64,000 nucleotides of DNA from Cytobacillus sp. S13-E01. GTDB lineage: Bacteria; Bacillota; Bacilli; Bacillales; Bacillaceae_L. The stretch lies in NCBI RefSeq assembly GCF_029193815.1, contig NZ_JARFVC010000001.1:62001-126000 (forward strand). Direction: 5' to 3'. The first letter of the stretch is position 1; each line of letters starts with the position of its first letter. The notes beneath the pieces are model-generated. The model ran no database searches. It was not told where the DNA came from and was given only the letters and a program-made list of their open reading frames with translations. The translations under genes were made by a program, and so were the position numbers. Shown in pieces: positions 1-7,339 of the stretch.

Positions 1-16
1 TATATTTTTTTATCAA
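1..16 (-). CDS. mlpA: Start of mlpA (M16 zinc protease), cut by window edge
   Basis: Only five codons lie in the window: TTG start at 16-14, reading M-I-K-K-Y, then the sequence runs off the edge. An AGGAGG ribosome binding site at 24-29 sits 7 nt upstream, which supports the TTG start. In B. subtilis the gene after ylxY is mlpA (ymxG), a processing-protease-like M16 peptidase whose product starts M-I-K-R-Y, so both position and first residues fit. The identification rests on synteny and five residues. Confidence 0.6.
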
Positions 17-83
17 TATTTTTCCTCCTATTCTGCTATCCATAAGTTGAGGTTCATAAACGATCATTTCACCCGACATAATG

Positions 84-1046
84 CTAGTCGGTCATTCTTT
101 CTTCACTCAATAATGTCGTCACATCACCAATTGTATAGTTTTTTTGTTTAATTGAAAGGATTAGGGTTTCCAGGGCTTGAGCAGTTGATTGTGTAGGGTG
201 CATTAAAATTAATGCTCCAGGATGAACCTTGCCCATTACACGATCAACTATGACATGTGGTTCTGGTCTTTGCCAATCAATCGTATCAACACTCCACATG
301 ATTGTTTTCATTTTAAATTCCGCTGCTATTTTAACAATTTCATCTCGATAACTGCCACTTGGAGGGGCAAATAAAGTTGGTTCGATACTGGTTGTAGCTT
401 CAATTACCTTATTTGTTTTGTCCAACTGTTCCCTTGCTTGTGCTGAGGGCAGTGTTTTTAAATTTGGATGAGTATAGGAGTGATTCCCAATCTCATGTCC
501 TGAATCAACGATCATTTTAGCAAGCTCAGGATTTTCCTTAACCCATCTTCCTTCTAAGAAAAATGTTGCTTTTGTATTATTTTTTTCAAGCGTCTCAAGC
601 ATATTAGGAATATATTCATTTCCCCATGCGACGTTAATAATGAAGGATACCATAGGTTTATTTGGATTACCCCTGTAAATAGCTGTCGGTGGTAAATCAT
701 TTAAATGGATATTCGGTTTAACCTGCTTATAAACCAATTTCTTTTCATCAAACTTGTTTATTTTCTTCATATTTTCAAAAGATGCGCCTACGTCAACTTT
801 TAGTCCATTATAGCCAGGGGTTGCTTTCCATACCTTATCTATTTTTGCATCCTCGGCTGGTACCTCATATTGCTTTGCTTTTTCAGAAATTTCCAGATAC
901 AAAGGATCCTGCTGCTTTGAGACAGTGATGCTGTCGTTTTTCAGTGCATTTACATAATTCGTGGCGTATGGATTTTGTACGGCACCAATTGAAATGAAAA
1001 AGATAATTCCTAATGCTATAAAGTGTATGTAATTTTTCCTCATCAT
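84..1046 (-). CDS. ylxY: YlxY-type polysaccharide deacetylase-like protein
   Basis: A 320-residue protein with an N-terminal hydrophobic segment (about residues 7-23, signal anchor or signal peptide) followed by a NodB/polysaccharide deacetylase domain from about residue 130. The metal-binding H-x-x-x-H is present (H189, H193 in HSYTH), as are the later WSVDTIDW and LMHPT motifs. The usual first motif TFDDG is replaced by NVAWG at 138-142, so the catalytic and metal-binding aspartates are absent. B. subtilis YlxY, as I recall it, has the same substitution. The protein is probably exported and may bind or modify cell-wall glycan, but de-N-acetylase activity is doubtful. It lies between pnpA and mlpA as in B. 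subtilis. Two adjacent ATG codons (1046, 1043) follow an AGAAGG site; either could be the start. Confidence 0.85.
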   Translation of the reverse strand: MMRKNYIHFIALGIIFFISIGAVQNPYATNYVNALKNDSITVSKQQDPLYLEISEKAKQYEVPAEDAKIDKVWKATPGYNGLKVDVGASFENMKKINKFDEKKLVYKQVKPNIHLNDLPPTAIYRGNPNKPMVSFIINVAWGNEYIPNMLETLEKNNTKATFFLEGRWVKENPELAKMIVDSGHEIGNHSYTHPNLKTLPSAQAREQLDKTNKVIEATTSIEPTLFAPPSGSYRDEIVKIAAEFKMKTIMWSVDTIDWQRPEPHVIVDRVMGKVHPGALILMHPTQSTAQALETLILSIKQKNYTIGDVTTLLSEERMTD

Positions 1047-1404
1047 TTAGCCTTCTTTCCTCTCTAAAGTATATCGTGTTTATTGAATACCTTAGTTTTC
1101 GTAATAATAGCTAATTTTATTACAACTAACCTGATTACTAGAAAATATGTAAAAGAAGGACAAGGTAGAACTTACTGTAGGCTAAAGTGAGGAATATCGG
1201 AAATTTCATAAAACTATTTGATTTAAAATAGCATGCTATTATAACTATGATTACTTTAGTAAACATGGTTGTCTTACCAATTACTTCACTTAGCATGCAA
1301 TATAGTTGCATCTTTTTTTCTTAAACCGCAACTAATTTCTCGAAACATCTATACAATGGATGTTTAAAATAACAATCTTTCAGAAAAGTTCCTTACCAAT
1401 AGAA
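1047..1404. other. pnpA-ylxY spacer with two dyads, no clear promoter
   Basis: About 360 bp without a credible gene. It holds a perfect 14-bp palindrome (1227-1240, AATAGCATGCTATT) overlapped by a TATAAT on the minus strand that has no convincing -35. A second short inverted repeat lies near 1295-1312 (ATGCAA, 5-nt loop, TTGCAT on the minus strand). Both contain GCATGC or TGCAT. The pnpA terminator upstream implies that ylxY has its own promoter in this spacer, but I could not identify one with confidence. Confidence 0.4.
1227..1240. repeat. Perfect 14-bp palindrome upstream of ylxY
   Basis: AATAGCATGCTATT equals its own reverse complement. It lies about 180 bp upstream of the ylxY start and overlaps a TATAAT-like hexamer, so it could be an operator. 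No matching regulator is recognised. Confidence 0.6.
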
Positions 1405-1430
1405 AGAAAAAAGACCTGGGTTAGCAGGTC
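1405..1430 (-). terminator. Rho-independent terminator of pnpA
   Basis: On the minus strand a GACCTG stem (1425-1430) and its complement CAGGTC (1413-1418) enclose a 6-nt loop and are followed by six T. It begins 4 nt after the pnpA stop codon. Confidence 0.85.
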
Positions 1431-1433
1431 CCA

Positions 1434-3545
1434 TTATGATTCTTGTTTTTCTTTTTCTTCTCGTAAAACAACCTTGCGTGACAGGTTAACACGTCCTTGT
1501 TTGTCAACTTCCATGACCTTAACGAGGATTTCGTCTCCAAGTGAAACAACATCTTCAACTTTACCTACGCGTTCTTCAGCAAGCTCAGAAATATGGACAA
1601 GTCCGTCTTTCCCACTAAATAGCTCTACAAAGGCTCCGAACTTTTCAATTCGTTTTACCTTACCTAGGTACATTTGACCAACTACTACCTCACGAACGAT
1701 ATCCTCAATGATTTTCTTAGCTTTTTCGTTCATTTCATGATTAATAGAAGAAATAAACACTGTTCCATCTTGTTCAATATCAATCTTAACTCCTGTTTCA
1801 TCGATAATCTTATTGATTTGTTTACCGCTAGGTCCAATAACATCACGAATCTTATCAGGATTAATTTGCATCATCAGGATTTTAGGAGCATATTTAGATA
1901 ATTCATGTCTTGGTTGATTTATTGTACTTAACATGGAGTCTAATATTTCCATACGGCCTTTTTTCGCCTGTAATAGCGCTTCTTCAAGTATCTCTCTTGA
2001 TAACCCATCAATCTTAATATCCATCTGCAGGGCCGTAACTCCATTTGCAGTACCAGCTACTTTAAAGTCCATATCTCCTAAATGGTCTTCCATGCCTTGG
2101 ATATCAGTAAGAACTGAATAGTGTTCACCAGATTTTATTAACCCCATCGCAATCCCTGCAACTGGTGCTTTAATTGGTACACCTGCGTCCATCATTGCTA
2201 ATGTACTTGCACAAATACTTGCTTGTGACGTCGAACCGTTTGATTCAAGCACTTCAGACACAAGACGTACCGTATAAGGAAAGTCCTTTTCTGAAGGAAT
2301 AACTGGTTCTAGTGCACGTTCACCAAGAGCCCCATGTCCAATTTCACGACGGCCGGGTCCTCTCATTGGTCCGGTTTCCCCTACACTAAATTGCGGGAAA
2401 TTATAATGGTGCATGAAGCGTTTTGACTCTTCAATCCCAAGCCCGTCCAAAATTTGTACATCTCCTAGTGCACCTAATGTACAAATACTAAGTGCTTGTG
2501 TTTGTCCTCTTGTAAAAAGACCTGAACCATGTGTGCGTGGTAATAAACCAATTTCAGAAGACAATGGGCGAATTTCATCAGGTTTTCTTCCATCCGGTCT
2601 GATTTTTTCAACTGTAATTAATCTACGAACTTCCTCTTTAACAAGTTTATTTAGAATTTCTTTTACCTGTTTTAAGGTTTGATCATCCGCTTCCTGCTCT
2701 TCATATTTCGTAATGACAGCTAGTTTCACTTCATTGATCGCGTTTTCTCTTGCATGTTTTTCATGAACCTGTACAGCTTTATTTATTTCTTCTTCAGCAT
2801 GTTGACGAACCTGTTGTTCAATTGTTTGATCTAGTTCATAAAGTTTAATATCTCTTTTTGCTTGTCCAACAGCTTCCACAATTTTTTCTTGAAATGCAAT
2901 TAGCTTTTTAATTTCATCATGTCCAAACATGATTGCCTCAAGCATTACTTCTTCTGGCACCTCGTTTGCACCAGCTTCAACCATATTGATTGCATCCTTT
3001 GTACCTGCAACCACTAAATGGATGTCACTTTGTTCCAGTTGGTCAACAGATGGATTAATGATAAATTGATTTTCAATTCTACCAACAATAACACCTGCGA
3101 TCGGACCTTCAAATGGAATATTTGATACAGATAGGGAAAGTGATGATCCAAACATTGCAGCCATTTCTGATGAACAATTTTGGTCAACACTCATAACAAT
3201 ACTGATTACCTGAACTTCATTGCGAAAACCATCAGCGAAAAGCGGACGAATTGGCCTATCAATTAAACGACTTGCTAGAATTGCTTTTTCGCTTGGTCTT
3301 CCTTCACGTTTAATAAATCCACCTGGAATTTTCCCTACTGCATATAAACGTTCCTCATAATTGACTGTTAACGGAAAGAAATCTAAATTTTTAGGTTCTT
3401 TTGAAGCTGTTGAAGTGCTTAAAACAACAGTTTCTCCGTAACGAACTAAGACTGAACCACTTGCTTGTTTGGCTAATTGGCCAATTTCAACAGTTAGCTC
3501 TCGCCCCGCCCATTCGGTCGAAAAGACTTGTTTACCTTGTTCCAT
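1434..3545 (-). CDS. pnpA: Polyribonucleotide nucleotidyltransferase (PNPase)
   Basis: A 703-residue phosphorolytic 3'-5' exoribonuclease that degrades mRNA and acts in RNA turnover, usually as a trimer with other degradosome-like partners. Two RNase PH-like halves (about 1-215 and 310-540) flank an all-helical linker. A KH domain follows with the motif [12 protein letters not shown], then an S1 domain near the end ([17 protein letters not shown]) and a charged tail. The length is normal for Bacillus. The ATG start has an AGAGGGGT ribosome binding site. An A/T-rich near-palindrome at about 3573-3591 lies in the 5' leader. The gene follows rpsO, is separated from it by a terminator and a dispersed repeat, and ends in its own terminator. 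Confidence 0.98.
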   Translation of the reverse strand: MEQGKQVFSTEWAGRELTVEIGQLAKQASGSVLVRYGETVVLSTSTASKEPKNLDFFPLTVNYEERLYAVGKIPGGFIKREGRPSEKAILASRLIDRPIRPLFADGFRNEVQVISIVMSVDQNCSSEMAAMFGSSLSLSVSNIPFEGPIAGVIVGRIENQFIINPSVDQLEQSDIHLVVAGTKDAINMVEAGANEVPEEVMLEAIMFGHDEIKKLIAFQEKIVEAVGQAKRDIKLYELDQTIEQQVRQHAEEEINKAVQVHEKHARENAINEVKLAVITKYEEQEADDQTLKQVKEILNKLVKEEVRRLITVEKIRPDGRKPDEIRPLSSEIGLLPRTHGSGLFTRGQTQALSICTLGALGDVQILDGLGIEESKRFMHHYNFPQFSVGETGPMRGPGRREIGHGALGERALEPVIPSEKDFPYTVRLVSEVLESNGSTSQASICASTLAMMDAGVPIKAPVAGIAMGLIKSGEHYSVLTDIQGMEDHLGDMDFKVAGTANGVTALQMDIKIDGLSREILEEALLQAKKGRMEILDSMLSTINQPRHELSKYAPKILMMQINPDKIRDVIGPSGKQINKIIDETGVKIDIEQDGTVFISSINHEMNEKAKKIIEDIVREVVVGQMYLGKVKRIEKFGAFVELFSGKDGLVHISELAEERVGKVEDVVSLGDEILVKVMEVDKQGRVNLSRKVVLREEKEKQES

Positions 3546-3721
3546 TACTTAGTACCCCTCTCTATATGTACATTAAAAAAACTTTTTTAAGTGTTGTATC
3601 AACCACTATTCACTACCCGAACATCTAAAGTCTTACTAGACAAATCTGGTTTATTATTTAACTTTATTAAACAAGCATAAGTAGTGTAAAGTTATATGTA
3701 TAGTATGAACTAATTTATTAG

Positions 3722-3750
3722 AACATATCAATATTAAAGCTATATGTAAA
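3722..3750 (-). promoter_or_regulatory. Candidate sigma-A promoter of pnpA
   Basis: TTTACA at 3745-3750 (one mismatch to the -35 consensus), a 17-bp spacer, and TATGTT at 3722-3727 with an extended -10 TG one base upstream. It lies between the dispersed repeat at 3766-3879 and pnpA and would give a leader of about 170 nt. The -10 has two mismatches, so this is a candidate only. Confidence 0.4.
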
Positions 3751-3765
3751 TTAAAATTTTGCTAA

Positions 3766-3879
3766 TAAGAAAAGCGCAGGGCGCCCGCCTATCGGCGACA
3801 AGCTGGCTGGAAGGTTGTTCTTTAACCTTCCGGACGGATTGGCTTATGACCTCAGGTCCGATGGCGCCTGGAGCTAGAC
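3766..3879 (+). repeat. Dispersed structured repeat, copy 1 (114 bp, type B core)
   Basis: It begins TAAGAAAAGCGCAGG and ends GGAGCTAGAC, like the three other copies in this window. An outer stem pairs GGGCGCC with GGCGCCT, with one G-T wobble. The central hairpin pairs CTGGAAGGTT with AACCTTCCGG around a 7-nt loop. It lacks the CATAAG half of the middle stem seen in copies 2-4 and is about 10 bp shorter as a result. It fills the rpsO-pnpA spacer. Similar GCGCC-rich repeats are common in Bacillaceae spacers, but I cannot assign a named family. Confidence 0.8.
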
Positions 3880-3940
3880 GTAGATAGACAGAGACACGAA
3901 GTTATATCCAACCTTACAATTTAATAAATTCCTTAACAAT

Positions 3941-3966
3941 AAAAAAGCGGGAATTCTCCCGCTTTT
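3941..3966 (-). terminator. Terminator of rpsO
   Basis: A perfect 10-bp stem (AAAAGCGGGA, 3943-3952, with 3957-3966) and a 4-nt loop are followed on the minus strand by a T run. It lies 6 nt after the rpsO stop. The stem is A-rich on the opposite side, so it could also stop plus-strand transcription. Confidence 0.9.
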
Positions 3967-3972
3967 AGTACA

Positions 3973-4242
3973 TTATCTACGTAAACCAAGTTTAGTGATT
4001 AGGTCACGATAACGAGCAACGTCTTTATTACGAAGGTAGTTTAGTAAATTACGACGTTTACCAACCATCTTCAATAGACCACGACGTGAATGATGATCTT
4101 TTTTGTGTGTACGTAAATGTTCATTCAAGTTATTAATTTCTTCAGTTAGGACAGCAATTTGAACTTCTGGAGACCCAGTATCAGTATCATGTGTTCTGTA
4201 TTCGCTGATTAGTTCATTCTTGCGATCTTGTGTGATAGCCAT
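3973..4242 (-). CDS. rpsO: 30S ribosomal protein S15
   Basis: An 89-residue small-subunit protein that binds the central domain of 16S rRNA and is a primary assembly protein. The family signature [19 protein letters not shown] is intact and the C-terminus LGLRR is typical. The ATG start (4240-4242) follows a strong AGGAGGTGA site. The leader contains an imperfect hairpin that could serve S15 autoregulation. The gene lies after ribF, as in B. subtilis, and before a terminator. Confidence 0.98.
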   Translation of the reverse strand: MAITQDRKNELISEYRTHDTDTGSPEVQIAVLTEEINNLNEHLRTHKKDHHSRRGLLKMVGKRRNLLNYLRNKDVARYRDLITKLGLRR

Positions 4243-4275
4243 CCTATTTCACCTCCTATTTTATAATCCCCAATT

Positions 4276-4315
4276 ACCGAGCAAGCGTTGGTGATTCGCA
4301 TTGCCAAGCAACGGT
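4276..4315 (-). promoter_or_regulatory. Hairpin in rpsO leader, possible S15 autoregulatory element
   Basis: On the minus strand ACCG pairs with CGGT at the base (4312-4315 with 4276-4279). Inside it, either CGTTG with CAACG or TTGG with CCAA can pair, giving alternative folds. The element ends about 30 nt before the rpsO start codon. Bacterial rpsO leaders often bind S15; whether this one does cannot be told from sequence alone. Confidence 0.35.
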
Positions 4316-4345
4316 TCTCTAGTACGTCTATTAGAATACCTCTTT

Positions 4346-5311
4346 TTATGAAAAAAAGCAAGTCTCAGGCGTTATTTTTTCGAAGTACTTCACTGCATTT
4401 TCTTTATCTTTTTGAATTTGTTCAATTAACTCCGATACATTTTCAAACTTTTTTTCTGATCTTATTCGCTCATGCCATTCAACTATAATCTTTTCACCAT
4501 AGATATCTTCGTTAAAGTCAAAAATATGGACTTCGATTGTTGGTACTTTTTTATCTTTGTGGAATGTAGGTTTATAACCTATATTACAAACACCATTAAA
4601 CCATTTCGATTTCACATTGACTCTAACTGCATATACGCCAACAGGAGGCACATTATATCCCTTTGAAACGTCTAAATTGGCGGTTGGAAATCCAATTGTT
4701 CTTCCTCTTTTATCTCCATGTACAACAATTCCTGAAAGTGTAAAAAAACGACCTAACAATTCCCTTATTTCCAAAAGTTGACCGGAGTTTATTTGCTCTC
4801 GAATTAACGTAGAGCTAATTTTTTGTTGTGATACCGTCATCTTTTCGATTGTTGTTTGTGTAAACTCATCGCGGGAATGAAAAGGTAGTGTTTCCATATT
4901 CCCTTTTCCTAATCTGCCATAGCTAAAATCAAAACCTGCAACTACATGCTTTACGTTGAGGCCGATGATGTATTCGTCTACAAACTGTTGAGGAAGGAGA
5001 CTTGCAAACTCTTCATTAAAAGTAATGATATACATCATGTCTATGCCTAACCCACTAATGATTTCAGCTTTTTCTTCAATGGTTGTAATTAGTTTCACTT
5101 GATTACGTCCATTTCCTAAAACAACTGAAGGGTGGGGATCAAAGGTCATAACTGCACTACTTTGACGATTTTCATCAGCTATTTTTTTAGCTGCTTTAAT
5201 TACTTTTTGATGTCCGAGATGGACGCCGTCAAAATATCCAACTGCTAATACAGTACTTGGTATATTTTCTCTTTGAAATTGATGCGGATGTGTAATATGT
5301 ATTATTTTCAC
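4346..5311 (-). CDS. ribF: Bifunctional riboflavin kinase / FMN adenylyltransferase
   Basis: A 321-residue enzyme that phosphorylates riboflavin to FMN and adenylates FMN to FAD. The N-terminal adenylyltransferase domain has the nucleotidyltransferase motif GYFDGVHLGHQKVI and the downstream SSTLIREQI motif. The C-terminal flavokinase domain has GRTIGFPTANL. Length and domain order match the prokaryotic family (ribC in B. subtilis). It lies 29 nt after truB and just before rpsO, and no terminator is visible between ribF and rpsO. Confidence 0.96.
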   Translation of the reverse strand: MKIIHITHPHQFQRENIPSTVLAVGYFDGVHLGHQKVIKAAKKIADENRQSSAVMTFDPHPSVVLGNGRNQVKLITTIEEKAEIISGLGIDMMYIITFNEEFASLLPQQFVDEYIIGLNVKHVVAGFDFSYGRLGKGNMETLPFHSRDEFTQTTIEKMTVSQQKISSTLIREQINSGQLLEIRELLGRFFTLSGIVVHGDKRGRTIGFPTANLDVSKGYNVPPVGVYAVRVNVKSKWFNGVCNIGYKPTFHKDKKVPTIEVHIFDFNEDIYGEKIIVEWHERIRSEKKFENVSELIEQIQKDKENAVKYFEKITPETCFFS

Positions 5312-5340
5312 TTCTATTCACCTTTTCCAATCAGATGAAG

Positions 5341-6276
5341 CTATGATTTTAATTCTTGTAAGTTAATAAGTACCTTTACTGGTTTAATTAAGTGCGGCTT
5401 GTTAGGATGACGTTCATATATCGCAACGCATTCACCTTGGTTATCAGTTACTCTGAAAGGTTCACTATCATTTAACGCAAAAAGCTCTTCAGGTAACGAT
5501 AGGACAGCACCATTTTTTACTTTCTCTGCTACTTTATCATTTATTTTAAAATCCGGCAAATGTGAAAGTGCACTCTCAAGCGGAAATAAAATACTAGCTA
5601 AAGTTCCCTTTTGAACCATTTCTTCTATTTCTTCAAATGTAAAACAATTTTCAAGAGTATACTCACCTGAGGCAGTCCTAATTAAGTCAGACATATGGGC
5701 GGGATAACCTAACTTTTCACCAATAGTTACAGCGAGTGTCCTGACATATGTTCCTTTACTACAGGTCACACGGAAGCGAAATGAAATCGTAACACCTTCG
5801 AAAACTTGCCTATCATCTAATAATACTAATTCACTTATCCTAACCTGACGTGTTGGTCTTTCAACCTCAATGCCTTGTCTTGCATATTCATAGAGCCTCT
5901 TACCATTCACTTTTATTGCAGAAAACATGGGCGGAGTTTGGTTGATCGTGCCTGTTAACGAATGGAGCACATTCTCAATTTGCTTTCTTGAAATAGTCTC
6001 ACTCACTTGTTTCCTTTCAACAACCTCTCCCGAAGAATCTTCAGTAATCGTAGAAAAACCTAGCGTAACCTCAGCTTCATACGTTTTATCTTTTCCTGTT
6101 ACGTATTCAACAACCTTCGTTGCCCTACCAATACAAATAGGTAAAACACCAGTAACATCAGGATCAAGGGTTCCTGTATGTCCAACCTTTTTAATTTTAA
6201 TTAATTTCCTAATTTTAAAAACACAGTCATGTGATGTCATGCCCTTGGGCTTATTCAGTAAAAGAATTCCGTCCAA
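5341..6276 (-). CDS. truB: tRNA pseudouridine-55 synthase
   Basis: A 311-residue enzyme that isomerises U55 in the T-loop of tRNAs. The N-terminal motif GILLLNKPKGMTSHD and the catalytic-aspartate motif GHTGTLDPDVTG are present, along with a C-terminal PUA-like region. The start is TTG at 6274-6276, chosen because an AAGGAG site lies about 8 nt upstream and homologues begin at this point. It is separated from rbfA by about 400 bp that hold two copies of the dispersed repeat and the rbfA terminator. Confidence 0.96.
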   Translation of the reverse strand: MDGILLLNKPKGMTSHDCVFKIRKLIKIKKVGHTGTLDPDVTGVLPICIGRATKVVEYVTGKDKTYEAEVTLGFSTITEDSSGEVVERKQVSETISRKQIENVLHSLTGTINQTPPMFSAIKVNGKRLYEYARQGIEVERPTRQVRISELVLLDDRQVFEGVTISFRFRVTCSKGTYVRTLAVTIGEKLGYPAHMSDLIRTASGEYTLENCFTFEEIEEMVQKGTLASILFPLESALSHLPDFKINDKVAEKVKNGAVLSLPEELFALNDSEPFRVTDNQGECVAIYERHPNKPHLIKPVKVLINLQELKS

Positions 6277-6319
6277 TTCTCCAACTCCTTACTAATATAA
6301 TACTAAACATACCTTTTAA

Positions 6320-6443
6320 TAAGAAAAGCGCAGGGCGCCCGCCTATCGGCGACAAGCATAAGACGAGCCCTGACTGAAGGCGTTTTTTGCCTTCGGGAAG
6401 GGATTGGCTTATGACCTCGAGCCGATGGCGCCCGGAGCTAGAC
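6320..6443 (+). repeat. Dispersed structured repeat, copy 2 (124 bp, type A core)
   Basis: The conserved ends are TAAGAAAAGCGCAGG and GGAGCTAGAC. Pairings I can see: GGGCGCC (6333-6339) with GGCGCCC (6427-6433), extended by ATCGGC (6345-6350) with GCCGAT (6421-6426); CATAAG (6357-6362) with CTTATG (6408-6413); CCCT (6368-6371) with AGGG (6399-6402); and a central hairpin GAAGGC (6376-6381) with GCCTTC (6389-6394) around GTTTTTT. This is one half of a tandem arrangement with copy 3. Confidence 0.85.
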
Positions 6444-6482
6444 ACTAAAACTAGGTTCAAATTTTTATACTTTCTTATCTTT

Positions 6483-6605
6483 TAAGAAAAGCGCAGGGCG
6501 CCCGCCTATCGGCGACAAGCATAAGACAAGCCGGCTGGAAGGTTGTTCTTTACCTTCCGGACGGATTGGCTTATACCATAGAGTCGATGGCGCCCGGAGC
6601 TAGAC
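6483..6605 (+). repeat. Dispersed structured repeat, copy 3 (123 bp, type B core)
   Basis: It has the same ends and outer stem as copy 2, but the centre matches copy 1: GGAAGGT pairs with ACCTTCC around a T-rich loop. CCG and CGG replace the CCCT and AGGG of type A. In the stem next to GGCGCCC the sequence TCGAT leaves a G-T wobble instead of G-C. Confidence 0.85.
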
Positions 6606-6646
6606 ACTAAGACTAGGTACAAATTTTTATACTTTCTTAACTTTTG

Positions 6647-6680
6647 AAAAAAAAAGGGATAGACTTTAAAAGCCTATCCT
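6647..6680 (-). terminator. Terminator after rbfA
   Basis: On the minus strand GGATAG (6674-6679) pairs with CTATCC (6657-6662) and is followed by a run of nine T. It lies 8 nt after the rbfA stop and would end the rimP-nusA-infB operon before truB. Confidence 0.8.
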
Positions 6681-6686
6681 CTTCCT

Positions 6687-7043
6687 TTATTGTTCTGGAT
6701 TGGATTCCTTATTAATTTCATGAAGTAAAGTGTCAATTCTGTTTCCATAATTGATTGATTCATCAAATTCAAAAGAAATTTCAGGTGTTTTTCTTAAACG
6801 AATACGCTGCCCAATTTCTGAACGGATAAAGCCTTTAGCTTTCGCTAAGCCTTTAAGTGTATTTTCTTTTTGTTCATCATCGCCTAGTACAGAAATAAAA
6901 ACCTTAGCCTGTTGTAAATCACCTGTCACTTCTACATCAGTAACAGTAACAAAGCCGATGCGTGGATCTTGGATTTTTCGACCGATGATTTCACCTAATT
7001 CTTTCTTCATTTGTTCCCCAACACGGGTTGGTCGTATACTCAT
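6687..7043 (-). CDS. rbfA: Ribosome-binding factor A
   Basis: A 118-residue single KH-like domain protein needed for late 30S maturation and 16S 5'-end processing. The N-terminus [19 protein letters not shown] and the region [24 protein letters not shown] are typical. The length matches the family. It is the last gene of the rimP-nusA-infB cluster, 17 nt after ylxP, and is followed by a terminator. Confidence 0.97.
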   Translation of the reverse strand: MSIRPTRVGEQMKKELGEIIGRKIQDPRIGFVTVTDVEVTGDLQQAKVFISVLGDDEQKENTLKGLAKAKGFIRSEIGQRIRLRKTPEISFEFDESINYGNRIDTLLHEINKESNPEQ

Positions 7044-7060
7044 TTAAAATCACCTCATAA

Positions 7061-7339
7061 TTAGAGCCACTCAAATTCTGTAACCGTTCGTTCTATCTCT
7101 GGAAATGAATCAATCATAGTTAAAGCATGATTTAATTCAATCTCTGTCGTTTTCTTGCTGGATGAGACGACTGCAATCGCAATTTTAGTACGTTGCCACA
7201 GATCGTGATAATCCACTTCAGATACCGAAACATTATATCTCTGTCTCAGCCGTATAATAATTCTCTGCAACACAGCTCGTTTTTCTTTCAGTGAATGAGC
7301 GTTATAAATGATACATTCACATTCAACATAACCAATCAT
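7061..7339 (-). CDS. ylxP: YlxP, DUF503 family protein
   Basis: A 92-residue ferredoxin-fold-like DUF503 protein always found beside infB and rbfA in Bacilli. The family pattern is clear: MIGYVECEC at the start, then HSLKEKRAVLQRIIIRLRQRYNVSVSEVDYHDLWQRT. Its ATG (7337-7339) overlaps the infB TAA stop by one base, so the two are likely translationally coupled. The biochemical role is not established; its position suggests ribosome assembly or translation initiation. Confidence 0.92.
   Translation of the reverse strand: MIGYVECECIIYNAHSLKEKRAVLQRIIIRLRQRYNVSVSEVDYHDLWQRTKIAIAVVSSSKKTTEIELNHALTMIDSFPEIERTVTEFEWL

Larger units (their letters stand above)
6320..6645 (+). repeat. Tandem pair of repeat units, 163-bp period
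   Basis: Copies 2 and 3 start exactly 163 bp apart. Each is followed by a near-identical AT-rich tail of about 40 bp (6444-6482 and 6606-6645) that begins ACTAA and contains ACTAGGT and CAAATTTTTATAC. The tails match better than the repeat centres do. Together with the rbfA terminator the pair fills the rbfA-truB spacer, which holds no gene. Confidence 0.85.

Noticed and set aside
6251-6460. 69-codon minus-strand frame running through repeat copy 2 into truB
   Set aside because: Most of it is the dispersed repeat and its end overlaps the truB start; no ribosome binding site or family match.
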